A stretch of DNA of 64,000 nt from Bog-473 sp963730785 (GCA_963730785.1 CAVSTF010000016.1:1-64000); one strand, 5' to 3'; positions 1 through 11,755 are shown, numbered from the stretch's first letter. Numbers and translations: made by a program. The notes: generated from the sequence alone by a model not told the origin.

Positions 1-215
1 CACGACCCGACGGTCGATCAGGAACGGTGGGGTGAGGAGGCTCGACGACCGCGCCGACGTTGATGTCCTCCCCCGGCCCCCCGCCGACTCCTCGACCACC
101 AGCGGTGGTCCCGCTCGCCGACCAACTCGACCAACAGGGCGCGCACCGCCTGGGCCACCAGGGAGGCATCGTCACCCTGCACCAGGTACGAGGGGGAGGC
201 CGTCATGGCGCTCAT
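1..215 (-). CDS. holA: DNA polymerase III delta subunit, N-terminal part (runs off window, frameshifted)
   Basis: Clamp-loader delta subunit, which opens the sliding clamp for loading at the replication fork. The N-terminus reads MSAMTASPSYLVQGDDASLV, matching the 'YLVxGDDxxLLAQA' opening of actinobacterial HolA. Further pieces, each in a different frame, follow in the right order: PLVVEESAG, then GEDINVGAVVE, then LLTPPFLIDRRVV. Three frameshifts therefore fall within about 130 bases, best explained by sequence error. The start ATG (213-215) overlaps the probable TGA of the upstream folP-like gene (212-214) as ATGA, suggesting translational coupling. An alternative start is the second Met at 206. 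The 3' two thirds of the gene lie outside the window. Confidence 0.8.
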
Positions 216-1099
216 CGGGCCGCGCTGATCGGCGGGCCCACGGCCTCAGCGCGCGCGCACCGGCCGTGCCTGTGACGTCGTGCACCCGCAAGATCCGGCA
301 ACCCAACGAGGTCCCGAGGGCGGCGGCCGCCAGGAGGCCTTCCCACGTTCGGTGAATTCCAGACCGAGGGTCACGCCCAGGAAGGTTTTGTTCGAGGCCG
401 AGAGCAAGAACGGGTATCCGAGGCCGGCCAGGTCGACGACGCCCGCAGGAGGGTGAGCGACTGGGCGGCGGTCTTGCCCAGGTCGAGCCCGGCGTCGAGC
501 ACGATGCGCTCGGGCGCATACCGGCGGCTCGGGCACTTCGGCCCGTTCGCCCAAGAAGCCGGCCACCTCGGCCACCACATCGTCGTAGTGCGGGTCGGGG
601 TCGGCCACCCGGGGAGCCAGGCGGATGTGGGTCGCCACCACGGCGGCGCCGGCCTCCGCCGCTGCCGGCAGGTAGTCGGGATCGGCGAACCCGCTGATGT
701 CGTTGCCCATGGCTGCGCCTTCGGCATAAGGCTCCGGGCCACCGAGGCCCGCCAAGTGTCGACCGAAACAGGCATGTCGAACCGCTCCACCAGTCCGGTG
801 ACCACGGGGACCACCCGTTCGAGTTCTTCGGGCTCGGTGACCTCGGGCCCGGGCCCGGCTTTGACGCCGCCCACGTCCAGGATGTCGGCGCCGTCGGCGA
901 CCAGCGCCTCGGCCCTGGCGAAAAGCGAATCGAGGGCGTAGGTGGCGCCCTTGTCGTAGAAGGAGTCGGGCGTGCGATTCAAGATGCCCATGACCAGGGC
1001 CCGATGGGTCAGGTCGTAGCGCCGGCCACCCAGGTCGAGCACGGGGCCGGTCCCGTGGGCGTGGGGGCGGGGGGCGGGCTGTGCCGGGCAGCCGGCCAT
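212..1099 (-). CDS. folP2: Dihydropteroate synthase-family protein, FolP2-like (frameshifted)
   Basis: TIM-barrel pterin-binding protein. It starts MAGCPAQPAPRPHAHG and contains GILNRTPDSFYDKG, ILDVGGVKAGPG and VSVDTWRAS, then in other frames DISGFADPDYLPAAAEAGAA, SNKTFLGVTLGLEFTER and LLAAAALGTSLGCRILRVHD. The sequence GGVKAGPG replaces the GGESTRPG of catalytic FolP1; that variant marks the FolP2 paralogue of mycobacteria (Rv1207 type), for which dihydropteroate synthase activity has not been shown. Catalytic function is therefore doubtful. At least two frameshifts occur (around 730 and 350) and the C-terminus is approximate. The start ATG overlaps the TGA of the upstream thioredoxin gene by one base, so the three minus-strand genes look like one operon. 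Confidence 0.8.
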
Positions 1100-1813
1100 C
1101 AGAAGAGTCGGGCGGCCAGGGCCGGCGGAACGAATTGGTTCGGGGGTCGTCGGGGCCCAGGGTCTCGAGCAGATCGATGAAGGCCTGCCGGGCCGCCTCG
1201 TCGTCGCGTACCTGCTCGAGCAGGGGCGGTGAGGCGGGCGTCGACATCGGCGCCGGCCACGGCCACGTCGACGCCGCTCTCAGGCAGGCGGGCCGCGGCG
1301 GCCAGGGCCCGGCTGATCGGCGGTCTCGGGGATCGCGGGCCAGGAGGGCCAGGGCGTCGGCCGCATCACCGCGGTCAAGCAACAACCGGGCCAACGCTTC
1401 GGTCGCCGCCAGGTGATCCGGCTCGAGCTCGAGGGCCCGGCCGCAGTGAGGTCTCGTCGCCCGCCGCCACCAAGAGGTCGGCCGCGCTCGGGGCCGGCGC
1501 CAGCCGGTTGATGAATGCGGGGACCTCGGCCTCGGGTAGCGCGCCGATGAAGCGGTCCACCACCTTGCCGTCCCGGGATGGCGAAGACGGCCGGGATGGA
1601 CTGGACGCCGAAGGTCTGGGCGATGCTGGGGTTCTCGTCGACGTTGACCTTGGCCAACTCAACGGCGCCCTCGGTAGCGGCCACGGCCCGTTCGAGCATG
1701 GGTCCGAGGGTGGTGCAGGGCCCGCACCAGGGCGCCCAGAGGTCGACCACCACCGGGACCGTGCGCTGCGAGTCAAGGACATCGGTCTGGAAGGTGGCAT
1801 CGGTAACATCCAT
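1099..1813 (-). CDS. Thioredoxin-fold protein with TPR tail, CnoX/YbbN-like (frameshifted)
   Basis: Probable chaperone-type thioredoxin. The N-terminal domain (MDVTDATFQTDVLDSQRTVP) has the active site WAPWCGPC around residues 27-34 and the cis-Pro segment GVQSIPAVFAI. After the thioredoxin domain the frame changes several times, but helical TPR-like segments can be followed: FINRLAPAPSAADLL, ARLLLDRGDAADALALLARD, LLEQVRDDEAARQAFIDLLE and the terminal FVPPALAARLF. This order and the total of about 240 residues resemble the YbbN/CnoX family. CnoX proteins protect aggregation-prone proteins; the role here is inferred. ATG at 1813 was chosen because the fold begins directly after it. Upstream lies a divergent gene at 1904, so a shared promoter region of about 90 bases is likely. 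Confidence 0.75.
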
Positions 1814-1903
1814 CGTCTCTGACGCTACTGGCAGCGAGCCGGTGCCGGGGCACGCCAGACCGCTTCGGATCGCCCCTCTGGGCACCGATTAGCGTCAAGA
1901 CCC

Positions 1904-2948
1904 GTGTCGAGCCAACCAGAAGGCATCAATGTCGTCAACGTCACCGCGTGGTTCGTGGAGCACGTCCCGAGGGTCACCACGCCGCTGACCTTCACCCTGA
2001 TCGCCGGCGGTCGGTCGAACCTGACGTTCCGGGTCGAGGACGCCGACGGCCGGGCGTGGGCGATACGCCGTCCCCGCTGCACCACGTGCTGCCAGTCGGC
2101 GCACGACATGGTGCGTGAACACCGGCTGATGTCCTCGCTCGGACCGGCCGGCATTCCGGTGCCGATGACCGTCGGCCTGTGCGCCGACGAGACGGTCAAC
2201 GAGCGACCCTTCTTCGTCATGGAATTCGTCGAGGGCACATCGTGCGCACCGCACCGGAAGCCGAGCGGCCTACGACGAGGCACCCGCCGCGGCAGTCGGC
2301 CAGCACATGGCCGAGACCTTGGCCGCGCTCCATGCCGTCGACCCGGACGCAGTCGGGCTGGGTGACCTGGGCCGGCACGAGGGCTACATCGAACGACAGC
2401 TCAAGCGCTGGCGAGGCCATACGAGCAGATGCAGGTCGAGGGTGTCGAGCACGGTGGCCTGGTCGAGCGGGTCAGCGACGAACTGGCCCGGCGGGTGCCG
2501 GTGCAGCAGCGCACCTGGGTGGTCCACGGGGACTACCGCATGGACAACGTGGTGCTGGACAAACCGGGCGCGGTGCGGGCCATCTTGGACTGGGAGATCT
2601 GCACCTTGGGTGACCCGCTGGCCGACCTCGGGCTGCTCATGGTCTATTGGGCCGACCCCACCGACTCGATGGCCGTCTTGGGTCTGTCGCCCACCACGGC
2701 CAAGGGCTTCTCGACCCGCGAGCGAGGTGATGGAGCGCTACGCCGCCAGGATCTCCCGATCTCGACGTATCGGGCATCGGCTACTACACCGCCTTCGGCT
2801 ACTGGAAGCTGGCCTGCATCCTTCAGGGCGTCTACGCCCGCTACGTGGCCGGTGCCGGGGCGGGGGACCAGGGCAGCGTGGACGGCTTCCCCATTCAGGT
2901 GGCCCGGCTGGCCGAGATGGCATCTGAGTGCCTGGAGGCCACCCATGA
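1904..2948 (+). CDS. Aminoglycoside phosphotransferase-like kinase, FadE36/ACAD10-type (frameshifted)
   Basis: Protein-kinase-like phosphotransferase. The GTG start at 1904 gives SSQPEGINVVNVTAWF; next come LIAGGRSNLTFRV (ATP-loop region), AIRRPR and RPFFVMEFVEG (hinge), then in another frame LAALHAVDPDAVGLGDLGRH, and the catalytic block VVHGDYRMDNVVLD (Brenner HGDxxxxN) with AILDWE for metal binding. The C-terminal GIGYYTAFGYWKLACILQGV is typical of the family linked to acyl-CoA dehydrogenases. These enzymes are thought to phosphorylate hydroxyacyl-CoA or related metabolites; the substrate here is unknown. At least four frameshifts are needed. The 3' end is set near the ATG of the next gene (2945), with which it probably overlaps. 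Confidence 0.75.
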
Positions 2949-3838
2949 GCCCCGACGGACTGACCGAGATGTTCGCGGTCCATCGCGAGCCGGAACTGGA
3001 CCGCCCCGTGTTGGTGGTCGGCCTCGAAGGCTGGGTCGACGCCGGACTGGGCGCCACCACCGCCGTCGCCGCGCTTGTTGGGGCAGAGCCCGACCGAGCC
3101 CATCATCACCTTCAACGGCGAGCACTTCTTGGACCAGCGGGCCCGCCGCCCGGTCGCCCGCATCGTCAACGGCGTCACCACCGAGCTGACCTGGCCCCAG
3201 CACCGATCATCCGCCAGGGTCACGATGGCGCCGGGCGCGACGTGTTGTACCTGGTCGGCCCCGAGCCCGACTTGCACTGGCGGGCCTTCACCGACGCCGT
3301 GGTCGGGACTGGCCCGTTCGTGGCGGGTCCGCATGGTGGTCGGACTGGGTGCCTTCCCGGCCCCGGCGCCGCACACCCGCCCGGTCAAGCTGGCCGCCAC
3401 CGCGCCGGCGGCCTCGGCCGATCTGATCGATCGGGTGGGCATCGTCCAGGGCGAGCTCGAGGTGCCGGCCGGTGTGTTGACCGCGCTGGAGATGGCCTTC
3501 GGCGAGGCCGGCCATTCCGGTCATCAGCCTGTGGGCCCGGGTGCCGCACTACGTGGCGGGCATGCCGTTCCCCGAGGCCAGCGCGGCCCTGCTCGACGGG
3601 TTGGCCGCGTTGGCCGGCCTGCAGCTCGATTCGACCGCCCTGCGCAGTGCCGCCGACAGTTCCCGGCGCCAGGTGGACCAACTGATCGCCGACAACAACG
3701 AGCACCAGGCCATGGTGCGCCAGCTGGAAGAGAACATCGACGCCTCCGAAGGCAACGCCATGGGCGTCGAGGAAGTACCGACCGGGGACCGAGATCGCGG
3801 CGGAACTCGAGAAGTTCCTGCGCGGCGAAGAACAATAG
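2945..3838 (+). CDS. PAC2 family protein (frameshifted)
   Basis: Actinobacterial PAC2-family protein, related to proteasome assembly chaperone 2. The pieces in order are MSPDGLTEMFAVHREPELDR, VLVVGLEGWVDAGLGATTAV, PIITFNGEHFLDQRARRP, a GAFPAPAPHTRP segment, WARVPHYVAGMPFPEASAAL, and a C-terminal helix with DNNEHQAMVRQLEENIDA ending TEIAAELEKFLRGEEQ. Conserved family landmarks (GWVDAG, PHTRP, VPHY) are all present. At least three frameshifts interrupt it. In actinobacteria PAC2 proteins are associated with the 20S proteasome system, but no proteasome gene is visible nearby, so a direct role is only inferred. It overlaps or abuts the upstream kinase gene and precedes an F420 oxidoreductase by 43 bases. 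Confidence 0.75.
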
Positions 3839-3881
3839 CGCTGCCGCAGCGGCGGCAGAGCGAGCGAAAGGGTGGGGGATT

Positions 3882-4891
3882 ATGAAGATCGACGGAGGGA
3901 TCGGCTTCGATCCGAACGGGATTGCCGAAGCGGCCCAGAAGGCCGAGGCCACGGGCTACGACGGGGTGTGGACGGCGGAGACACCAACGACCCGTTCCTG
4001 CCGTTGCGTGGGCGCCGCGGCAACCGAGCGCCTCGAGTTCGGTACCGGCATCGCCGTGGCGTTCGCCCGCAACCCGATGAAGCTGGCGCGGCCAATGACT
4101 TCAACTTTTACGAAGGGGCGGTTCATCTTCGGCCTGGGTAGCCAGATCAAGTCCCACATCGCCAGGCGCTACACCATGGCGTGGTCGCACCCCGCGCCAC
4201 GGATGCGTGAGATGATCAGCGCCATCAAGCCATCTTGGGCGACCTGGGAGAATGGCGAGCACCCTCGCCTTCCGCGGGGAGTTCCACACCCATACCCTGA
4301 TGACCCCCTTCTTCGACCCCGGAACAACCCTACGCAAGCCGAAGATGTTCCTGGCGGGCGTCGGCGAATACATGACCGGGGTCGCCGGCGATGCGGCTGA
4401 CGGCCTGCCCGTGCACGGGTTCACGACGGAGCGTACCTCCGCAAGGTGAACCTGCCCGCCCTTCAACGCCGGGCGGCCAGGCGGGCAAGACCCGGGAGGA
4501 CCTGACGAGTGTACCCGGGGTTCGTGGTGACCGGAAGGAACGAGGCCGAGACGGCGGAGGCGACCAGGCCGTGCGCCAGCAGATCGCCTTCTACGCCTCC
4601 ACCCCGGCCTACCGCCCGGTCCTGGAGCAGCACGGCTGGGGCGACCTACAGCCCCAACTCAACACGCTTTCGAAGCAGGGCGAGTGGGTCAAGATGGGCG
4701 AGCTCATCTCCGACGAAGTGCTCGATGCCTTCGCTGTCGTGGCCCCCATTAATCAGGTCGCCACTCAGGTCAAGGCCCGGTTCGGCGACTGTGTTGACCG
4801 CTTCAGTTTCTATGCGCCTTACAAGATGAGCCCCGAGGAATGGAGCCAACGTGCTCGCCGGGTTCCGCTCCTAGCTGATCGTTACTTGTAG
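3882..4891 (+). CDS. LLM-class F420-dependent oxidoreductase (frameshifted)
   Basis: Luciferase-like TIM-barrel flavin/F420 enzyme. It starts MKIDGGIGFDPNGIAEAAQK after the GC-poor purine run GGTGGGGG, continues EATGYDGVWTAETPTT, ERLEFGTGIAVAFARNPMKL and RFIFGLGSQIKSHIARRY, then in other frames FRGEFHTHTLMTPFFDPG, PKMFLAGVGEYMTGVAGDAA, and finally VRQQIAFYASTPAYRPVLEQ through GEWVKMGELISDEVLDAFAV to the TAG at 4891. The block order follows the family of F420 oxidoreductases with the QIAFYASTPAY signature. Substrate is unknown. At least three frameshifts (about 3985, 4240, 4450). Its last ten bases overlap the convergent methyltransferase gene. Confidence 0.8.
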
Positions 4892-5934
4892 GCGATACCC
4901 GCACTGGTTGGTCCGGCGAGCGGGAGCACCTCGACTGACGTGAAGCCGATCTCTTCGCACCAGCCCTTGAAGTCGGCGCCGGTGTAGTCGAAGGCGTCGC
5001 CGAACTCAATGAGCATGTTGAGGCTCATCATCAATCCGAACACGTTCTCCCGACGGTCGTTGTCGATGAGATTCTCAATGACAATGAACGCGCCTCCTGG
5101 TGGCAGGGCGTTGTAGGCGGCGCGGATGAGGTCAAGTTTCCGGTCCAGGTTCCAGTCATGAAGGATCAACCCCATCGTGATCACGTCGGCCTTGGGCAGA
5201 GGGTCGGCGAAGAAGTCACCGGCGGCGGTCGTCACCCGATCCTCGAGGCCGGCCGCCTTGATGCTCCGGATGGCGATGGGCTCCACCACGGGCAAGTCAA
5301 AACTGGTGCAGTGGAGATGCGGGTGGTGCCCGGCCAGGATGGAGGACAGCTGACCGGTGGCGCCCCCCACGTCGCAGACGGTTTGATAGCGGGAAAAATC
5401 GAACTTCTCGGCCAAGGCGTGAAAACCACCAGCAGAGATACCCGCCATGGCCTGCATGAACTGCTCGAGGCGGTCTGGGTCGGCGTAGAGCTCCTCGAAC
5501 ATTGAGGTGCCGGTGGCCTTGACCTCGTTCTGAGGCTGGCCGGTCTGCAGCGCCTCCGTGAGACCGCCCCAGAACGGGTAGAGACGGGCATTGGCCATCT
5601 CGAGGATGCCCCCGATGTAGGCCGGGCTGTTCCGGTCGAGGAAGAGGGCCGTATCTCCCGTGTTGCCATAGCGGGCGCCTTCGCCGTTGCCGTCCCGGGT
5701 CAGGAGGCCGATGGCCACGAGTCCGTCGAGAAAGTCGTACACCGCCCGAGATCCCAAACCGTGGTGCTCGGCGATCTCTGGACCGGTCTTGGCCCCCGAG
5801 GCGAGGGTTGTGAAGAGCCCCAGCTCAACCGCTGACAGCAACGTCTTGGAGGCAAAAAACCCCATCCCGACTTGCATGATCAGCGAGGGATCAGGTCCCT
5901 CCGTCGTTGCGCCGCCATCATGGATATCGCTCAT
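4882..5934 (-). CDS. SAM-dependent O-methyltransferase (acetylserotonin O-methyltransferase type)
   Basis: Intact gene of 350 residues. The N-terminal part is a winged-helix dimerisation domain (GFFASKTLLSAVELGLFTTL, ... EIAEHHGLGSRAVYDFLDGL). The C-terminal Rossmann domain has SAM motif I as VCDVGGATGQLSSIL, and LILHDWNLDRKLDLIRAAYN with the HDW catalytic His/Asp position of plant-type and polyketide O-methyltransferases. The acceptor substrate is unknown. Start MSDIHDGGATTEG (5934) is preferred over the upstream Met at 5961 because the conserved dimerisation helix lies close behind it. It lies 118 bases downstream of leuS on the same strand and overlaps the convergent LLM gene by ten bases. 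This is the first gene of the window without any frameshift. Confidence 0.85.
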   Translation of the reverse strand: MSDIHDGGATTEGPDPSLIMQVGMGFFASKTLLSAVELGLFTTLASGAKTGPEIAEHHGLGSRAVYDFLDGLVAIGLLTRDGNGEGARYGNTGDTALFLDRNSPAYIGGILEMANARLYPFWGGLTEALQTGQPQNEVKATGTSMFEELYADPDRLEQFMQAMAGISAGGFHALAEKFDFSRYQTVCDVGGATGQLSSILAGHHPHLHCTSFDLPVVEPIAIRSIKAAGLEDRVTTAAGDFFADPLPKADVITMGLILHDWNLDRKLDLIRAAYNALPPGGAFIVIENLIDNDRRENVFGLMMSLNMLIEFGDAFDYTGADFKGWCEEIGFTSVEVLPLAGPTSAGIAYK

Positions 5935-6051
5935 GTGTCCACCCCCAGCCGTGCGGACCACCCGCTGCTCGAAATGTAGAACGGGATCATGAGTTCTTCC
6001 TGGGAATACCCGTTGCCTGACGCGGCTGGGCGACGATTTAGACCACGACGT

Positions 6052-8556
<2,505 letters not shown>

Positions 8557-8775
8557 ATCACCAGGGTAGGCGAGGTTTTGAGGCTGTCGGAGCGCTTGAG
8601 ATTCGCCTCCGACCAGGACTGATCGGAGCGCACTTCGACGAGAAGCTAAGGTATCCCTCCGGTCCTGACGGACTCAGCGCAGGAGTCACTTGTGGCTCAT
8701 TGCGGTGGTGCACGTCGAGATCGGCCCAAGTTGCGGTTGCCGATGTAACCCCCGCGACCTGGGAAGTTTCGCTAC
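8557..8775. other. Intergenic region between leuS and tRNA-Ala
   Basis: These 219 bases must hold the leuS promoter (minus strand) and the promoter of tRNA-Ala (plus strand). I see no convincing -35/-10 pair, no hairpin and no credible small ORF. A T-box leader, used by some actinobacterial synthetase genes, is not recognisable. Confidence 0.4.
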
Positions 8776-8852
8776 GGGGGCGTAGCTCAGCTGGTAGAGC
8801 GCCTGACTGGCAGTCAGGAGGTTCGAGGGTTCAAGTCCCTTCGCCTCCACCA
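8776..8852 (+). tRNA. tRNA-Ala (anticodon GGC)
   Basis: Complete cloverleaf with encoded CCA. The acceptor stem GGGGGCG pairs with CGCCTCC and contains the G3:U70 wobble pair that is the main identity element for alanyl-tRNA synthetase. The D-arm is GCTC...GAGC with AGCTGGTA; the anticodon stem CCTGA/TCAGG encloses the loop CTGGCAG with anticodon GGC; the T-arm is GAGGG TTCAAGT CCCTT. The discriminator base is A (8849), followed by CCA at 8850-8852. Confidence 0.97.
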
Positions 8853-8901
8853 CGTAGTCGCAGGTCAGAGGTGTGGCCGCTTCATCTGGAAGCGTCGTGC
8901 C

Positions 8902-9519
8902 CTAGGTGCGGTCCCTTGGAAGCATCACTTTGCCCCGCCACGGATGGTCGATAGCCAAACAGTCGACCAGTCGTTGCCGCTGCTCAGGTTCGAGATCAGG
9001 AAGGACCTCGGCAAAGTCCCGGTCGTCCTTCTCCCGGTGGTCCTCGCTCTTGAACAAAAGCTGAAGGTCGGGAGCTAGGTATGGAATCCCCTGCTCATCT
9101 CGAAGCACTGCGTCCGACCACAGCACCCGAAGATTCGGGTCGCGTCGGTAGATCCAGTGTTCGTCGTCGCCTTCGCTGATCGTGATGTCGAGCGACCAAG
9201 GTTGATCGGGTGCTCTGCGACACCAGATGTTGTCCTGGCTCTCCTGTGCCCGGAGTGGCGTGCCGTCCCACTGAGTGAGGACACCGGCCGCTGCGACGTG
9301 GAGGTCCCAGTTCACCATCAGCTCCGCCAGAGAACCCAGGTCATCTCGTAAAACGCTCACATCACTGTCTTTATGGGAACGCCACGAACGACCCAGACAA
9401 AGTTCGAGTGCCACTCCTCCCGTGATCCACCACCGTCGAGGCCAGCCCTCAAAGAGCAAGACCACGCCGTCCAACTCCAGCGGTTTCCACGGTCCGTAGC
9501 TGTTGTCCACGATTGGCAA
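8902..9519 (-). CDS. Nucleotidyltransferase-fold protein (aminoglycoside/lincosamide nucleotidyltransferase-like)
   Basis: 205 residues. The segment WWITGGVALELCLGRSWRSH followed by KDSDVSVLR has the G-G...D-x-D layout of the minimal nucleotidyltransferase fold, and a later Asp in SLDITISEGDDE could be the third metal ligand. The downstream helical part (LAPDLQLLFKSEDHREKDDR) matches the tail seen in AadB/LinB-type and related housekeeping enzymes. It may adenylylate a small molecule, but chromosomal members often have no known substrate and resistance must not be assumed. It lies 49 bases from the tRNA on the opposite strand. The gene is intact. Confidence 0.65.
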   Translation of the reverse strand: MPIVDNSYGPWKPLELDGVVLLFEGWPRRWWITGGVALELCLGRSWRSHKDSDVSVLRDDLGSLAELMVNWDLHVAAAGVLTQWDGTPLRAQESQDNIWCRRAPDQPWSLDITISEGDDEHWIYRRDPNLRVLWSDAVLRDEQGIPYLAPDLQLLFKSEDHREKDDRDFAEVLPDLEPEQRQRLVDCLAIDHPWRGKVMLPRDRT

Positions 9520-9552
9520 TGTAGTTGGCCCGCTCAGCTGACCTGCGGGCGC

Positions 9553-11112
9553 TCACCCAACCTCCTTGCCTACAGCGATCAGATTGCCGGCCGTCGTGAC
9601 GCAGAATGCGGCGGAAACGCAGCTCACTCCCGGCAGCGGATAGCCGACTATGCCAGGACCTGCTCCGGCGGCACTGGCCCGATAGGACCCCACACCGGTG
9701 ACTGAGCATGCGCCGAGCGTCGTGCACGCCGCGATTCCTGGGCCGTCACTGCCACCGTTAGCGACCTCGATCCAACCTTTGACCCCAGCGGCCGGGTTCG
9801 TGGAAACAAGGGGATCTCCGCCGAGTGCGGCGGCGACACAAAAGGCCGCAGTTGGGCAAGAAATACCGGTGACGGAATATTGACCGCTGTGCTGCGCGGA
9901 CTGAGGAGATGGGGTTTGACCTCCGAACCAGCTCGAGGCTACGAGAGGATCAGTTGACGTTTCGATCCAACCACCAACTGAGGCATCGGGAGCACTTCCA
10001 CCCGCCACGCACAGCCGAGGTGAGGGACACGAGATCGATTGCAACCCTCCCGGCCCGAGACCGATGTATCTCCATGCTGAAGGTCCGCCCAATGGTGAAT
10101 CCGAAACGAGCACGCCCGAGCCGGTCGTCACCGCGCAGAACGAGACGGTGGGACATGACGCTTGCCCAAGTGAATAGTCAGACGATGAGGGATCCACGAG
10201 CGTCCAGTGAGAGGTCGTGGGATCCGCTGTGGCGTAGAGGCCGTCAGCGGACGACAACACGCAGAGCGTTGGTCCCGAACACGCAATGGAAGTATTCCCG
10301 AAGTTTTCGGTCGGAGGGAAGGTCGTTGTAGTCCCGACGATGCTGTCGTGGGGCGCAAATGGCCCAGTGCTCACGGCGACGGCTGGGACCTCCACCTGGT
10401 TGCTCGCTGATTGAAGCGTTCCAGCAAAGACACAGAGGCGCACGCTGGGACACGACACGTCAGTCAGGTTGAGTCCGAGATCGTTGACCATGGCCGACCA
10501 CGAGATAGTTGGCGTGCCGGCAGATCCAACGGGGTTCTTCAGCCAACTCGGTTGCGGGGGTCCACCCGCTGGGTACAGACCGGCTCCGGTCTTGGCCAAT
10601 GAGAGCGTGAAATTGGACTGCTCCCAGGTCGCTGACGGGTCAAGCGTTGTGAATGTTTTTGTCTTCTTGCTGTAGAGGAATTCGCCGGCTTTCCCGCCAA
10701 CTATGAAGAAATCCTTTGTTTTTGGAATGCCGGCAAGCAAGAGCAGATAGGTGCTTCCCCTTTGGAGTGGCGTTTGCGCAACTTGCCCGATTGGAGACAT
10801 TGCGCTCCGAGGTTGCCAGATCAAAAGCTGTTTCCCCACGTGCCCACGAACAACGTCTTCGACCCTGACTTTGGCAAGCGACGCTGGTTGTGATGCAGGC
10901 GCCGCGTGGTCCATACCAACTGACTCGACCGTGGCCTTAACCATCACCTGGGTGTCCGTGAGGAGCTGATCCAAGGACTGATAGTTCGTTGAGTCAACGA
11001 CGACGGCATGCCGTTCGATGTGGCGCGCAGAATGCGCAGACGATCCGGACGCCCACATGACTGCTATCAGGCAGCCGGCGAGTGCCCCCAACACCTGCCT
11101 CCGATGGGTCAT
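9553..11112 (-). CDS. Secreted protein with seven Cys-pair repeats
   Basis: 519 residues starting MTHRRQVLGALAGCLIAVMW, an N-terminal signal peptide ending near SSAHS. Residues ~35-160 form a domain (LLTDTQVMVKATVESVGMD ... GSTYLLLLAGIPKTKDFFIV) that resembles secreted beta domains but that I cannot name. From about residue 200 onward the motif S/A-C-x5-C recurs seven times: SCPSVRLCVFAG, ACSGPTLCVLSS, SCPTVSFCAVTTG, SCPSPRLCVAGG, SCPTAAFCVAAA, ACTTLGACSVTG and SCVSAAFCVTTA. The spacing of about 40-50 residues suggests repeated blades, each with a disulfide (inference). The same repeat appears seven times in the protein at 61627-63612. Extracellular function unknown. The gene is intact. Confidence 0.85.
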   Translation of the reverse strand: MTHRRQVLGALAGCLIAVMWASGSSAHSARHIERHAVVVDSTNYQSLDQLLTDTQVMVKATVESVGMDHAAPASQPASLAKVRVEDVVRGHVGKQLLIWQPRSAMSPIGQVAQTPLQRGSTYLLLLAGIPKTKDFFIVGGKAGEFLYSKKTKTFTTLDPSATWEQSNFTLSLAKTGAGLYPAGGPPQPSWLKNPVGSAGTPTISWSAMVNDLGLNLTDVSCPSVRLCVFAGTLQSASNQVEVPAVAVSTGPFAPHDSIVGTTTTFPPTENFGNTSIACSGPTLCVLSSADGLYATADPTTSHWTLVDPSSSDYSLGQASCPTVSFCAVTTGSGVLVSDSPLGGPSAWRYIGLGPGGLQSISCPSPRLCVAGGSAPDASVGGWIETSTDPLVASSWFGGQTPSPQSAQHSGQYSVTGISCPTAAFCVAAALGGDPLVSTNPAAGVKGWIEVANGGSDGPGIAACTTLGACSVTGVGSYRASAAGAGPGIVGYPLPGVSCVSAAFCVTTAGNLIAVGKEVG

Positions 11113-11175
11113 CGGTTGTCCCTTTCGACCGGGCTCCGAAGAAGTGTACTGATGCGGTGGGAGTGACGACGTCCC

Positions 11176-11595
11176 ATGTGGAATAGCCTCCGGATGGTGG
11201 GTTCCAACAAGTTGGTAGCCGAGGTTTGGCTAGAGACACCTGGCAGCATCGGCGACTTACGTGGCCGTGGAACCGTTCAAGTGTCGCAAGGTGAGCTTGG
11301 CCTCTTGGTGCGGCCAAAGGGGCTGGCCGGAATTCTTGTGCCGACAAGAGAGAAACGCTTCTTTTCCCTGACCCAGATCCGCGGTTGGGAGACGGCCGGT
11401 TCGAAAATCGAGTTCACGTCCGGCGCCATCGCTTTCCAATCTGGCAGTTATTCCTTACCAATCACCACAACGGGACACGGGGTACCTCTGCACATCTGCC
11501 ATCTGACCTGTGCGAATCCGGATGAAGTTGAGACACTCACTGAGGCTGCGCTCGCTGGTGGCCTTGTTGCCACATGCGTCAGTCGGAAGTCGTAA
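11176..11595 (+). CDS. Hypothetical protein, possibly PH-like fold
   Basis: 139 residues from MWNSLRMVGSNKLVAEVWLE. There is no signal peptide or membrane segment. Alternating hydrophobic stretches such as GTVQVSQGELGLLVRP, LAGILVPTREKRFFSLTQIR and EFTSGAIAFQSGSYSLP suggest a small beta-barrel of PH or bPH type, which I infer only from the pattern. No family motif recognised. It is divergent from the secreted repeat protein and precedes the ABC importer by 160 bases. Codon choice looks normal for the window. Confidence 0.5.
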   Translation: MWNSLRMVGSNKLVAEVWLETPGSIGDLRGRGTVQVSQGELGLLVRPKGLAGILVPTREKRFFSLTQIRGWETAGSKIEFTSGAIAFQSGSYSLPITTTGHGVPLHICHLTCANPDEVETLTEAALAGGLVATCVSRKS

Positions 11596-11755
11596 TCGCC
11601 TGCGGCTCGCCTCAACGGCCGTTCATCGGGCCTTGACCCCGACGACGTGGTGTTTCTTCCTGATGAACACTGGGGGCATCATGGCAAGTTCGCGCGATTG
11701 CCACGTAGGATCTCGCCAAATCCCAGGGATTGCACAGCCCGCTAAAGGAGTCGCC

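Noticed and set aside
1..4891. A cluster of true pseudogenes
   Set aside because: Six unrelated genes, including the essential holA, would have to be inactivated at once, while motifs on both sides of each break are fully conserved. Sequence error is more economical.
8902..9519. An antibiotic-resistance gene
   Set aside because: Only the general nucleotidyltransferase fold is supported. Chromosomal members commonly have other or unknown substrates, and no mobile context is present.
8776..11600. Genomic island integrated at tRNA-Ala
   Set aside because: The nucleotidyltransferase, secreted protein and orphan follow the tRNA, but I find no second copy of the tRNA 3' end and no integrase.
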